Counted from the first letter of the stretch, positions 24,748 through 33,025 are shown. The stretch is 64,000 nt of DNA from Eutreptiella sp. 'Long Island Sound 2002' (GCA_964036045.1 OZ038384.1:39348844-39412843); one strand, 5' to 3'. Program-made: numbers and translations. Notes: generated by a model from the sequence alone, not told the origin.

Positions 24748-24921
24748 GTCCTCCAGGGCCCGTCCACCGTCATCCGTGTTCCACGAGTGTTTGTGCACGT
24801 CGTCGTTGGGCTGGCGGGGTGGTGGTGCCGCCAGCAAGAGCGGTGGCAGAGCGTTGTGCACCTCAGTCCCCATGTCCCCCGGCGGTGTGGTCTGGGCTGT
24901 GCGCTCCACTGCGGGTGTGGT

Positions 24922-24951
24922 TGGTCCGGGGTTGGGCTCTGTGTCTCCGTC
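24922..24951 (-). other. 2A-like motif 3
   Basis: QDGDTEPNPGP. The V/I position of the 2A consensus is T, and all other core residues fit. In the same frame as motif 2, 459 nt away. Confidence 0.85.
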
Positions 24952-25380
24952 TTGAGTCGGGTCGTGGACCCAGCTCGTTGGTCTCGGGTAGGGGCGATTG
25001 CGTAGGCGTTGTGTTCGGCGGATCTTCCTGCGTGGTGAGTCACCCATGACTTGGTCAGTGGTGTCTTCATATGTCCGGTTCATGCGTAGGTTTCCTTGGT
25101 TCCCGGGGGGGTGTTGCTCGTCCCAGTGGGTCGTGCTATGGTGCCGTTTGGGTAGTGGTTGGTGGGTAGGTTGCCCGTCCGCCTTTCGTTTGTGGTGGTT
25201 ACATACCAGTGTTGACGATTGATGCTCCTGGTTCGCCATGGGTACGTGGTCTGCGCGCCTCCGTTTTAGTCCGGGGGGGGTGTTGTCCGCGGTGCGTTTG
25301 CGTAGCATCCTAGGTGTTTGGTACATATGTGGTGTGTCTTGGTTGTATCGCGTGCGCTTCGCTGAGGGTGTTGATGGGCT
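24952..25380 (-). CDS. Arg/Lys-rich segment released between 2A-2 and 2A-3
   Basis: About 143 residues between two 2A motifs in one uninterrupted frame. It is strongly basic, with several clusters resembling nuclear localisation or nucleic-acid-binding motifs: AKRTRYN, MLRKRTAD, GLKRRRADH, HHKRKADGQ, LPKRHHS, PRRKIRRTQRLRNR. A CNHH pair is present but no complete zinc finger. The 2A on each side predicts a discrete protein of about 16 kDa starting with Pro. A role as RNA chaperone or nuclear import factor is inferred from composition only. Confidence 0.7.
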
Positions 25381-25410
25381 GGGACCGGGGTTAGGTTCGA
25401 CATCCCCGTC
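25381..25410 (-). other. 2A-like motif 2
   Basis: SDGDVEPNPGP preceded by GWLRDVT; all consensus residues present. Confidence 0.93.
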
Positions 25411-25656
25411 GCTTGTGACGTCGCGTAACCAGCCGTCCGGGGTGTCCTCCACGGTCGGTCGGGGGCCCGTCTCGTGTGGTACTGGCGTGTGGTAGGTTTG
25501 CAAGGTGGTGGCCGGTATGGCCTCTTGCCAGGATTCTTGTCGTGGGTATAAGGGGTCTGGGGACATCACGTTGTAGAGTCGCCGTGGTACCAAGTCTGGG
25601 GTATCCGGTTGGTGTATGGCAAAATACTTGCATGTGGTGCAGCTGAAGTACACAAA

Positions 25657-26394
25657 GAGGGAGATATACGCACCGCGCGCACCGCGTGGTGCACCGCGCG
25701 CGCACCGCGCTTAGGTTTCTACCAACCCTTTCCTGCATTTTTCACATTTTTTCAGGTTGGCAAGGACGCGGTGGCCTAAGGGGTAAGCACACAACAACGG
25801 AGGCCTCCACTCCATCCTCCTCACCAATGGTGGTTGTGGCCGCCCACACCCCCTGCCAAGGGAGGGCCGTAGGAAGAGGAAGAAGAGGATGTAGAACTCT
25901 CCGGTACGGCCGCTCGACCGAAGAGCCTAGTGCCCCACACGGTGCCCAAGCCTGTGGGCCCGTTTCGAACGTTTCGCGTTTCGCTGTGCTCAATGCACTC
26001 GTTTCGCGTTTCGGAACCAGATGGAAAATAAATCTTTCAGATCCGCACAAGGGGAAGAACAAGGTGACTAACAGTGGACACACAGACTCGCTACGAAAAA
26101 CGCGCGTACTTCAGCGGAAAACGTTTTATGCCTCTGATTTTTCATTTGTTCTCTATAGAGGGAGGGGCGAGGCACCCGTGGCAATTGTCCGCCATCGCGA
26201 CAGCCATCGCAACCTGGCTTGGCGCCCTATCCCGCAGCCACGGCACACGGGCTCACCACAAGGGAGGGGCAAATAGTGGTGAGGTGCAGAAAACAGCACA
26301 GGGGGAAAGAAAAGGTTGTACGCGCACGTGGAAAACCAATGCACCGCGCGCGCACCGCGTGGTGCACCGCGCGCACCGCGCTTATATCTCCCTC
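25657..26394. mobile_element. 738-bp inverted-repeat (MITE-like) insertion in the LINE
   Basis: The terminal inverted repeats are a perfect 12 bp: GAGGGAGATATA at 25657-25668 and TATATCTCCCTC at 26383-26394. A 3-bp duplication AAA flanks it (25654-25656 and 26395-26397). Both ends continue in GC-rich palindromic text (GCACCGCGCGCACCGCG, CACCGCGTGGTG). No transposase is encoded. The size and 3-bp duplication resemble PIF/Harbinger- or CACTA-type non-autonomous elements. It splits a zinc-ribbon ORF exactly. Confidence 0.88.
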
Positions 26395-26808
26395 AAAGTC
26401 GGCCATGTTGCATCGGGGGCAAACTACATCGATGGCTGTGGTCATGTTTAATCCTACCGGTGAGTGGTGTTTTTGTGTTTTTACAGTCAACTCGGAAGTT
26501 TCCAAGTGGGCGGGTCGTGGTGTGCCTGGGTCATGTACCCCTTGCACCATAGGTGCCTCTGGTGATGGCACCTCCAATGTGCCATGTGTGGTAGACGGTT
26601 CTGCACATGGAGCGGGTGTGTTGTGTCCTAAGGGAGGGGTGGATGCGCGCCGATTTTTTTGCAGTGCCTCCGTGAGTGCCTGTGTCGCGTATTTGTATAG
26701 TTTAGCGGGGTAGTGGGGGTTGGAGGCCGTTTCGATCTCGCTAGCTAGCCGGGTGACCATCTCTCTGTGCTGGGGGGGGATGTCGTTCCCTGTGGTCTGC
26801 GCATCTTC

Positions 26809-26838
26809 AGGCCCCGGGTTCTTTTCGATATCACCGTC
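26809..26838 (-). other. 2A-like motif 1
   Basis: VDGDIEKNPGP preceded by IGLLRDRT; all consensus residues present (D-I-E-x-N-P-G-P). Confidence 0.92.
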
Positions 26839-26952
26839 GACCGTGCGGTCCCGCAACAACCCAATGAGGGCGGGGGGGTGTCGTTGATTGTTGGGGGGTA
26901 CCTGCCTAGATGGTGGGTCGCAAGGCAGTTCCTCTCCCATGAGGGGGGGGGG

Positions 26953-28880
26953 TAGCCCGAGGGGTAGGGGGGTTCCTCACGATACTGTGGCAATAGCACG
27001 AAGGGATCTGATCCAGGAAATGCGTGTATTCTGGTCATTGTCGCAGGTGCCTGTCCAGTCCGATGCCCGTCGGTCGGGACCTGCGCGGCGTCCCCGCGTA
27101 CTGATGGCCGGTTTGGGGCCATATATGACATTCCTGTCTGGTTGTCGTGTACTGCCTGTCGCTGGTCAGCAGACTAGGCGTCACCGGGGGCGTCGAGCGC
27201 GCCCACACCGGTGTGTAGAGCGGGAGAGTAGGCGGTGGCCAAGGGCCCAGCCGGGTAGGTGCCAGTAGCGCCTGCCATCCCCACGCATTGTCGGCAGGCG
27301 GGCACGTTCACACGACCCGTCGCCTTCGCAGCGCGTTGCCTGTCTGTCCGGTCCCGCGCTGTTGATGGCCGGGTTGGGGCCATATATGACATTCCTGTCT
27401 GGCTGTCCTGTGCTGTCCGTTGCCGGTCGGCACGCCGAGCATCACCGGGGGCAAAGAAAGCGCCCACGCCAGTGTACCCGGATAAATAAACTGCGGCCTG
27501 GTAGGCAGTGGCCAAGGTCCCGGCCGAGTGGGTGCCAGCGGCACCAGTCATTAGCGTGCATGTCTGAGGAGCAAAATCCTTACAGCCGACTTGCCACCGT
27601 GCGGTCACCGTGCGGTTGACTCGGTCCGTTCCAGGTTGTCCGTTCCCGCTGTTCACTGTGGAGAATGGCGCAAGGCAGGTGTTGGGAAGGTAGCCACAGT
27701 CTCCCGCCGTTCCCCTCATGCATATGTATGCACATACTAGCACATTAGGTGACGCGGTATCTCGTTGATCAGGGGGTGGAATGGTGGGGATGTTGGGGAT
27801 GACCGTCCCCAGTTCCCCCTTGTGGGTCCTGGGTCGGCGCCTCCTTCCTCGCGGCTGCCGGGGGGGTGCCTGCTGTTCTTGCTGTGCGGCCACCACGTAC
27901 CAGCCTCCAGTGAAGGGGAAAATCCCAGCCCGTCCCCAGCCGGATGGTTCCGGTAACTGTTCTGGTGCCTGCTCTGCGTGTGCATTGTGCCACGGTGCCC
28001 TTTCCCCGTGGATCTGAGGGGGTCCGGGCTGGTGCACGGGGTGCTGGTCTGGTGCGTCCGGTGTGTAGTACACTTGCTGGTGCCGTTGTGAGTGCCCCGT
28101 TACCGGCGCCGGCTCGGGAATCGGATAGACAACACTGTCCGTTGGTCGTTGGCGGGGGGCATGCGGGTCCGCCAGTGGTCGTGTGCGATCCCTTGAGAGC
28201 CACATGTCCAGATATCCCGTTGCCGGTTCGGCATCTGTGCGTCGCTGCATCGGTGGCTCGGTTCGCAGGATCTCGAGCGCAGCTGCATTCTGCTCGCTGA
28301 ACCTGGCCCAGGTTCCTGGACTGTCATCTGGCAGCATGTGCTGTCCATGGCGGTCGACGACTGCCCGATACTCCACTTGTGGTTCCTACTGTGTCTGTGG
28401 TACATACAGTGGTTCACTGTGGTACACCGGCTGCGCTGCCGTGTGTTCCATGCGTGTGGCTGCCCGGTATTGCACCTGAGGTTCGTGCTGTGTCTGTGGT
28501 ACATGCAGTGGTTCACTGTGGTACACCGGCTGTGCCGCCGTGTGTTCCATGCGTGTGGCCGCCTGCTGTGGGAGTGGCTGTCGGTTTACGTCCCTGTGTC
28601 CGTGTTGGAGGGCAGGGACCGCACATGGCACCTCCGGGCTGTGAGGATTGCGGTAGAAACACAGCGGTTCAGCCACAGGCGTTGGGGGGCAGAGGGGTGG
28701 GTGTTGAGGCTGCTGTCCGGGTTCTTGCAGGGAGACTTGTCGTTCCCCTTGGCGCGTGTCGATGCTCACGCAGTAGCGTCGTCATGCTTGTGGTTCCGCC
28801 TCGCCTTGTGACGGTCCTGCCTGGGTGCGGGCTTGGTCACTGTGTCTGTCAGCGCTGCGCTGTGGCACTGGGGCCTCAGG
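26953..28880 (-). pseudogene. Repetitive LINE ORF region between ORF A and the 2A cassette
   Basis: One frame stays coding-like for 1.9 kb but contains TGA (28782-28784), TAG (28386-28388) and TAG (27174-27176). Both TAGs lie within protein repeats that continue past them. The 33-residue unit (RMEHTAAQPVYHSEP, PQTQ) repeats at 28390-28590. The GDA-xxAD, QTGMSYMAP, ATAY and TGVGA module repeats at 27040-27570. Gln/Pro-rich parts and an Arg-rich patch (RQPRGRRRRPRTHKG, near 27830) are present. The frame ends at the C10 run at 26943-26952. No known domain. The stops may be decay or recoding; the repeats show that the frame was once open. Confidence 0.65.
27040..27570. repeat. Two imperfect ~240-bp in-frame repeats in the LINE
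   Basis: GATGGCCGG.TTGGGGCCATATATGACATTCCTGTCTGG and the flanking text occur at about 27101 and 27365, each followed by a CACCGGGGGC block and a GGTGCCAG block. The repeats translate to homologous peptides in one frame on the minus strand. Confidence 0.8.
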
Positions 28881-28882
28881 CG

Positions 28883-31036
28883 TCACGGTTTGCTGGGTTG
28901 CTGGATCGACCGGCACATTCCTGCTACAGAGTCCGCAAGGGACGTCATGGCCCGCAGGGCCTGGGTGAGTTCGCCCTTGGAGCTGCGCTTCCGGGACTTT
29001 TTCCGTCGGCTGTGGCTGTCGCTGTCGCTGTCGCGGGTGCTGTCACTGTCTGTGTCTCTCCGTGACCGTCTGCCTCCTCCCTTCAGACCCACCAGTCGCA
29101 ACGTCAGGTGGATGGGTCCGGTTGTGGTCGTGGTCGGGGTAGGGTCGTGGTCTCCGAGCGGCTGTCCTTGGTAGAACAGCCGCTGGTGTTGCGGTGGGGG
29201 TAGGTGTGGCGTGAGGTGATGGAGGGCATGTTTGATGCCCTTGACTGACCCGGTTGCCGGAAGGCAAACCGGGGGTCCGGCGCCGCTCACGATCACCGAC
29301 CTACAGCGCCACGCAGGGTGGGGTTGGGAGGGGGGGATGGATCGATGTGAGAACGCCGTGTTGCGGCAATTCCTAGTTCGCGAGCAGTGCGGTGTATGCG
29401 ATGGCAACGGTGTTACATGCAACACAGGGTGTATGCCCGGTCGTCGGTGCAGTTCCTGCGCAGAAAACTGCGCAGCGGTTACGGTGTGGTTTGGGTAGTG
29501 ACACGGACGGGGAGCAGGGCTCCGCACCGTCGTTATGGTTGGCATTGTTGGCGGGGAGCGTCGCTCCGCTCCGCCGTTGGCCATTCCGTAGTGTGTCGTG
29601 ATGTTTTGGTACGTTGTCTGGTTGGTGGTGTTGGCTGGCGGGGAGCAGGGCTCCACTCCGCCGTCTCCGTTGTGTAGCAGGAGCAGGATGATGTATGTCA
29701 TCAATCCTATGTAGCACAGAGGTCGGGGCCTCCATGAGGTCGTTTTGTTGAGTCGTACAGTGGCATGCCAAGGGCGGGGAGCGAGGCTCCGCACCGCCGT
29801 TGTGTTGTTCTCCGTCCTGTCGGTTGTGTCCGGCGGTTGGTTGTCGGTGTCTGGGCGGGGAGCTGAGCTCCGCACCGCCGGTTGGATGTTTGGGTGAGAG
29901 GCATACCTGGCACGCGGCGGTGCGGCATCCGGCAGTCTCAGGCCATCCAAACGGCGAGCGTCTTCGTTACCGACGTCCATGGTTGACGGGCCGACGTGGT
30001 ACGCGGTCGTACCAGTGACTCCTTCGACAGAGGTTCGTCCATCCGATCCCACGGCGGCACGTACGTCATTTGCTGCCATCAATGTTGCTGCCGGCAATGT
30101 TCTCCAGGGTGTTGTCGCAGAGAATTTGTCGTCAGGAGCGTAGGTACACGTCCTGTCATAGCCGCAGTGGTTGGCCCGGGAATTCCATACGTTCGCTGGT
30201 ACTCGTCCTGAGATCTGATGATCTGCAAGGAATTCCACAGCGCAGGTACTCGTCCGGCCACAGTTATCGGGGATGACCTCCATGGTCTGCACGTTGTGGT
30301 CATCAGTGTTCTCCTGGGTTTTGATCTCAGAGACATCGTTGCCAGCGCTGTCGTCCAAGGTGTTGATCGCAGGGCCGTTGTTGTCGTCCGCGTTCTCCAC
30401 GGTGTTGATCTCAGAGAAGTTGTTGCCAGAAGCTCTCCCCAGGGTGGTAATCTCCGAGACGTTGTAGCCAGAAGCCCTCTCCAGGGTGTTAGCTTCAGAG
30501 GAATTGTTGCCAGAAGCGCTCCCCATGGTGGTGGTCTCAGAGATGTTGTTGCCAGAGGCGCTCCCCAGGGTCTTGTTCTCAGAGACGTTGCAGCCAGAAG
30601 CACTTGCTAGGGTGTTGATCTCAAAGACGTTGCTGCCAGAACCGCAAGAGGGAGGACTGGCTAGACCCGACCCGTACCTTCCGTAGTAGTGGGCCAAACT
30701 CGAGTTATGGTTGTCCTCGGTGGGGATGGTCTTGCTGTCGTACATGTGAGCGTTGGCGGTTGCGACGGAGAGGGAGTCGTTCACGTCAGCTTTACCCAAG
30801 GCGGGGTCATACTTCACTTTGTAGGAATCGTACTCGGAGACGGCCGTCACATTGTTCGGATCAGCCATAAGTGCCTCCTTGATTGTCGCCGGGGGTGATC
30901 TTTGGTCGGTGTTGTCGTCGCTGTTGGTCGTGTCGACGATTGCGGGTGCTGCTAAGAACGCCTGCCGTAACAAGGCTGGGAGCCAGGCAAAGCGTCTTAC
31001 ATCACGCTGCCCCATGCTGGGCTTTCCGTGGTCCAT
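28883..31036 (-). CDS. LINE ORF A with 14-residue repeats, ubiquitin-like domain and RS tail
   Basis: 717 codons from ATG at 31036 (MDHGKPSMGQ) to TGA at 28883-28885. An upstream GTG at 31063 lies in the 5' repeat and is less likely. N-terminal half: seven or eight copies of a 14-residue repeat (like ASGNNVSEITTLGS), rich in N-x-S/T. Middle: Pro/Thr-rich, with one hydrophobic stretch (YIGLMTYIILLLL). C-terminal: a 76-residue ubiquitin-like domain (29075-29302) ending LRLVGLKGG, then an Arg-Ser/Asp tail (RRSRRDTDSDS, SRRKKSRKRSSKG) and a short helix. The GG is followed by more residues, as in ubiquitin precursors, so processing is possible but unproven. The ORF is uninterrupted. Confidence 0.85.
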   Translation of the reverse strand: MDHGKPSMGQRDVRRFAWLPALLRQAFLAAPAIVDTTNSDDNTDQRSPPATIKEALMADPNNVTAVSEYDSYKVKYDPALGKADVNDSLSVATANAHMYDSKTIPTEDNHNSSLAHYYGRYGSGLASPPSCGSGSNVFEINTLASASGCNVSENKTLGSASGNNISETTTMGSASGNNSSEANTLERASGYNVSEITTLGRASGNNFSEINTVENADDNNGPAINTLDDSAGNDVSEIKTQENTDDHNVQTMEVIPDNCGRTSTCAVEFLADHQISGRVPANVWNSRANHCGYDRTCTYAPDDKFSATTPWRTLPAATLMAANDVRAAVGSDGRTSVEGVTGTTAYHVGPSTMDVGNEDARRLDGLRLPDAAPPRARYASHPNIQPAVRSSAPRPDTDNQPPDTTDRTENNTTAVRSLAPRPWHATVRLNKTTSWRPRPLCYIGLMTYIILLLLHNGDGGVEPCSPPANTTNQTTYQNITTHYGMANGGAERRSPPTMPTITTVRSPAPRPCHYPNHTVTAAQFSAQELHRRPGIHPVLHVTPLPSHTPHCSRTRNCRNTAFSHRSIPPSQPHPAWRCRSVIVSGAGPPVCLPATGSVKGIKHALHHLTPHLPPPQHQRLFYQGQPLGDHDPTPTTTTTGPIHLTLRLVGLKGGGRRSRRDTDSDSTRDSDSDSHSRRKKSRKRSSKGELTQALRAMTSLADSVAGMCRSIQQPSKP
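29075..29302 (-). other. Ubiquitin-like domain in LINE ORF A
   Basis: It starts RSVIVSG (strand 1) and has GSVKGIKHALHHLT in the place of helix 1. Then comes LPPPQHQRLFYQGQPLGD, matching the ubiquitin segment IPPDQQRLIFAGKQLED, and last IHLTLRLVGLKGG against LHLVLRLRGG. Length is 76 residues, equal to ubiquitin, with the terminal Gly-Gly in place. The Lys equivalent to K48 is Gln. Confidence 0.85.
30300..30650. repeat. 42-bp in-frame repeat in ORF A
   Basis: Seven to eight units of about 42 bp, such as CCCCAGGGTGGTAATCTC, AGAGACGTTGTAGCCAGAAG, encode the 14-residue repeat. Multiples of three are kept throughout, consistent with selection on the protein. Confidence 0.85.
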
Positions 31037-31047
31037 TCGTTGGTACC

Positions 31048-31079
31048 GAAAAAAAATAGACACGAAAAAAAATAGACAC
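31048..31079. repeat. Two tandem 16-bp repeats in the LINE 5' UTR
   Basis: GAAAAAAAATAGACAC occurs twice without spacing (31048-31063, 31064-31079), only 13 bp from the element's 5' end. In sense it is GTGTCTATTTTTTTTC. Tandem 5' repeats are common in LINE promoters; promoter activity is inferred. Confidence 0.7.
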
Positions 31080-31092
31080 TCATAAAGTGATG

Positions 31093-31110
31093 TAATGTAT
31101 TATTACGTTC
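31093..31110. repeat. LINE target-site duplication, 5' side
   Basis: TAATGTATTATTACGTTC, identical over 18 bp to 16190-16207. Confidence 0.97.
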
Positions 31111-31386
31111 ATACTTGGCCTGGGAATCCACCACAAGCTTCTGCAAGTCTTCAGCGGGCACCTACGGAGGATCGTCTGGAATATTTTCCTCAATCTCGCT
31201 CGTTTGAAACTGAGTCACATTCTCCAGGTTAAGGTCCTCCTCCAAAAAATCCAACCTTTTGTTGGCTTCAGGCGCCTTGGACTTGGCACTGGCAAGTGGT
31301 TGCTCAAGCTCCGAAACCTTCTTTTCCAAATTATACAAGATAATTCGCTTCAACCTTTGAAAAAAAAATTTGTGTTCCGGCGCCAC
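31111..31386 (-). pseudogene. Coiled-coil coding remnant interrupted by the LINE
   Basis: The minus frame reads LEKKVSELEQPLASAKSK and NKRLDFLEEDLNLENV, a heptad-like pattern. It crosses a TAG at about 31162 and continues VPAEDLQKLVVDSQAKYE up to the LINE target site. The parent gene is not recognised; it may be an older transposon gene. Confidence 0.45.
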
Positions 31387-31561
31387 ATGAGTTCAGAGTT
31401 CATTGAAAGAGCTATGAACAAAGAAGGTGCTCTTAGGCGTTTGCCTAGCATATGTACAACTGTTGTAACCAAAGCCACAGACTTCATGCAGGTTATGCAT
31501 ACCCACGATTGGACGTCTGTGGGGACGTGGGGACAGGTGACCTCACGCGTCGGTTGTCATG

Positions 31562-32619
31562 TCAGTGCGTGCAGACGAGGTCTGCCACAGACACTAGGTG
31601 ACCTTTTAAACTTTTCAGGCGTACGGCCACTTGCTCCTTCTTGGCTGCTTTAACAATTTGTCTTGACGCGGGATGACATCTAGTATAGTTGACTTTGTCC
31701 CATGTAACCATGAGATTGAGTACGTGTTCAACATCGAAGGCAAGTTCCAATTGGGGTTGCACAGCTTTCGCCACCATTTCGATTGAATGCCCCGCCTCCG
31801 CCCAACGAATAGTCAAAGCTGCCACTGGAGCCGCCACCTTCTCCAGAGGAACACGCTTTCTTCAAAGTGGAAAAGCATGTTCAAAAACCCTCACAATCCC
31901 CTCCCATTGACTTTGACTTCTTCTACTTCTCATCGTAGTACCCCCCCCCTTGCACAAGCCCTACAAGGTAAGGAAAAGAACGGTCACAACGGGTCCTGGT
32001 GCTTGGACAAGGTGGTGCTTGCGCACGAAGAACAGTACCAAAGGGACATATGTCACTGAAAACCCGCCCATACCTCACCGTAAGCAGGATTGTCGTAACA
32101 GGGCACTAGAACACAAAGTGCAGCAAATTTCAGCAAGTTTTGGAGGTCCTCACTGCCCGTTAGGGGCATCAGGAGCTGTGGAATAGAAGCCCTTTCCAAC
32201 CTTGCATCCATCTTGAACGATTGCACATGCTTGCCCTTTGGGGCAGGCTTTGGAGCGGGCTTGGCTTTGGGTTTTGGAATGGGTTTGGGCTTCCTATTCC
32301 TTGGCACAAAATTGTCATCAACAATATCTTTGGTGCAGTAAAGCTTGCCCTCAAGGGGTGTGCAAGGATCTCCGCAGTGGACCGCCGCTGCTTTGACCCA
32401 ACAAGGGTGCGGCCCAATTGAATGGCGGCGGCACTTACTGCTTGCAACAGTACTTGTCGGAGCCGTGACCTCCGTTGCACTGCCCTCTATAGTACAAGAG
32501 GACCTTGAGGCGATGGCGGGCTTGAAAAAGTTGTCCAAAGTGCCCCTTTTCACCGGCCGTTTGGCCACTGGTAGGCGTTGCTTGGGGGGTTTTGGCGGGG
32601 TTGTGGGGTATGGGGGCAA
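31562..32619 (-). pseudogene. Unrecognised coding remnants, Pro/Lys-rich with PIP-like motif
   Basis: Two minus-strand frames (32053-32619 and 31562-31837) look protein-like. The first has VKRGTLDNFFKP, resembling a PCNA-interaction box lacking its Gln, then a KPKPIPKPKAKPAPKPAPKG stretch. The second has VEHVLNLMVTWDKVNYTRC. No family recognised. Short text (TCGTGCGCAAGCACCACC) is shared with 33210-33230, hinting at a duplicated origin. Confidence 0.35.
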
Positions 32620-33025
32620 CTCTAGGTGCTCCCAAGTTGGAATTCCTCGGTTGAGGTAACACGGGGTGCCTTCAACAGTGGTGGCCAGCTCCTAGCCAAA
32701 AAGCAAAGGAGCTGGGGGGCGGGACCAGCACGATCCGGGGCGGGACCATCACAGGTTGGTGAACGCCCTCGTGTTGGCGAGGCCTCTGAACCTACTTCTG
32801 ATGGCGATGGGGATGGGCTGCACGTTGGGAAGAGGACACAGTCAAAAGGGGCATGATGCTCAATCTCATGCCCATTCCTCATGTAAAATTGAGATGAATG
32901 AAATCATCCCCACGAGTAGAGCGACAATAGAGCGATGATAGTGGCAGGCGCGTGCTCACCGGTGGACCGGATGTACGTGACAGCCAAGCCAGGAGTAACA
33001 ACATTAGTCATGGCTGAAAATGACA

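Larger units (their letters stand above)
24093..24921 (-). pseudogene. RING-finger product between 2A-3 and 2A-4 (frameshifted)
   Basis: After 2A-3 the frame carries a complete C3HC4 RING: CPVC, 10 residues, CDPRH, two residues, CQDC, 8 residues, CPLC (24637-24747). RING-HC fingers usually recruit ubiquitin-conjugating enzymes, so an E3 role is inferred. Shortly afterwards a C9 run (24604-24612) shifts the frame: one frame ends at TGA 24592-24594, while the +1 frame continues without a stop (YAYFHIQIYNNGLLTYTDHC ...) through a folded-looking 150-residue segment to 2A-4. One C fewer would rejoin them. The open reading on both sides suggests a recent single-base indel, a sequence error or slippage. 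The frame then meets TAA at 24093-24095. Confidence 0.8.
25411..26952 (-). pseudogene. Zinc-ribbon product between 2A-1 and 2A-2, split by an insertion
   Basis: The frame runs from the C10 run (26943-26952) through 2A-1, then an amphipathic segment (REMVTRLASEIETASN, LYKYATQALTEALQK) to DVVCPRCNMADF. There it is cut by the insertion at 25657-26394 and resumes as VYFSCTTCKYFAIHQ. Across the insertion, counting the 3-bp duplication once, the frame is continuous. It gives C-x2-C-x9-C-x2-C, a zinc-ribbon spacing. The insertion adds 741 nt in total, so phase is kept, but it holds a TAG at 26227-26229. Upstream, the C10 run separates this frame from the preceding one (YPSGYPPPS); a single-base length change would join them. 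Function beyond zinc binding is unknown. Confidence 0.8.
16208..31092 (-). mobile_element. Giant APE-type non-LTR retrotransposon (14,885 bp)
   Basis: A full-length LINE on the minus strand. The 5' end is at 31092 and the 3' end is an A19 tail at 16208-16226, with a perfect 18-bp target duplication on both sides. Order of parts in sense: 5' UTR with a tandem 16-bp repeat; ORF A with a ubiquitin-like domain; a repetitive second region; a multi-2A cassette with zinc-ribbon, basic and RING-finger segments; a 669-codon ORF; a short hydrophobic ORF; and the endonuclease-RT-RNase H ORF. Ordinary LINEs are 4-8 kb, so this one is roughly twice as large. The copy is damaged (in-frame stops, two C-run frameshifts, a 738-bp insertion). 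Endonuclease, RT, RNase H and zinc finger in one ORF, plus 2A motifs, recall the I/Ingi group; the clade needs a phylogeny. Confidence 0.95.

Noticed and set aside
25755-25800. tRNA-like A box (GGTGGCCTAAGGGGTAAGC) in the 738-bp insert
   Set aside because: No B box at suitable distance and no cloverleaf.
25657-26394. The 738-bp insert as a spliceosomal intron or introner
   Set aside because: Exact excision to restore the frame would need TTT|GAGGG...CCCTC|TTT borders, with no GT-AG at the ends. Terminal inverted repeats and a target duplication indicate a transposon; splicing cannot be tested here.
16370-28784. Reassigned genetic code (TAA/TAG as Gln) to explain in-frame stops of the LINE
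   Set aside because: ORF2 spans 1,601 codons with very many Gln codons, and none is TAA or TAG. The MULE protease and ORF A are also free of them. Decay or recoding fits better.
31037-31063. GTG start of ORF A inside the 5' repeat
   Set aside because: The ATG at 31036 is the first AUG in the frame and leaves a normal 56-nt leader.
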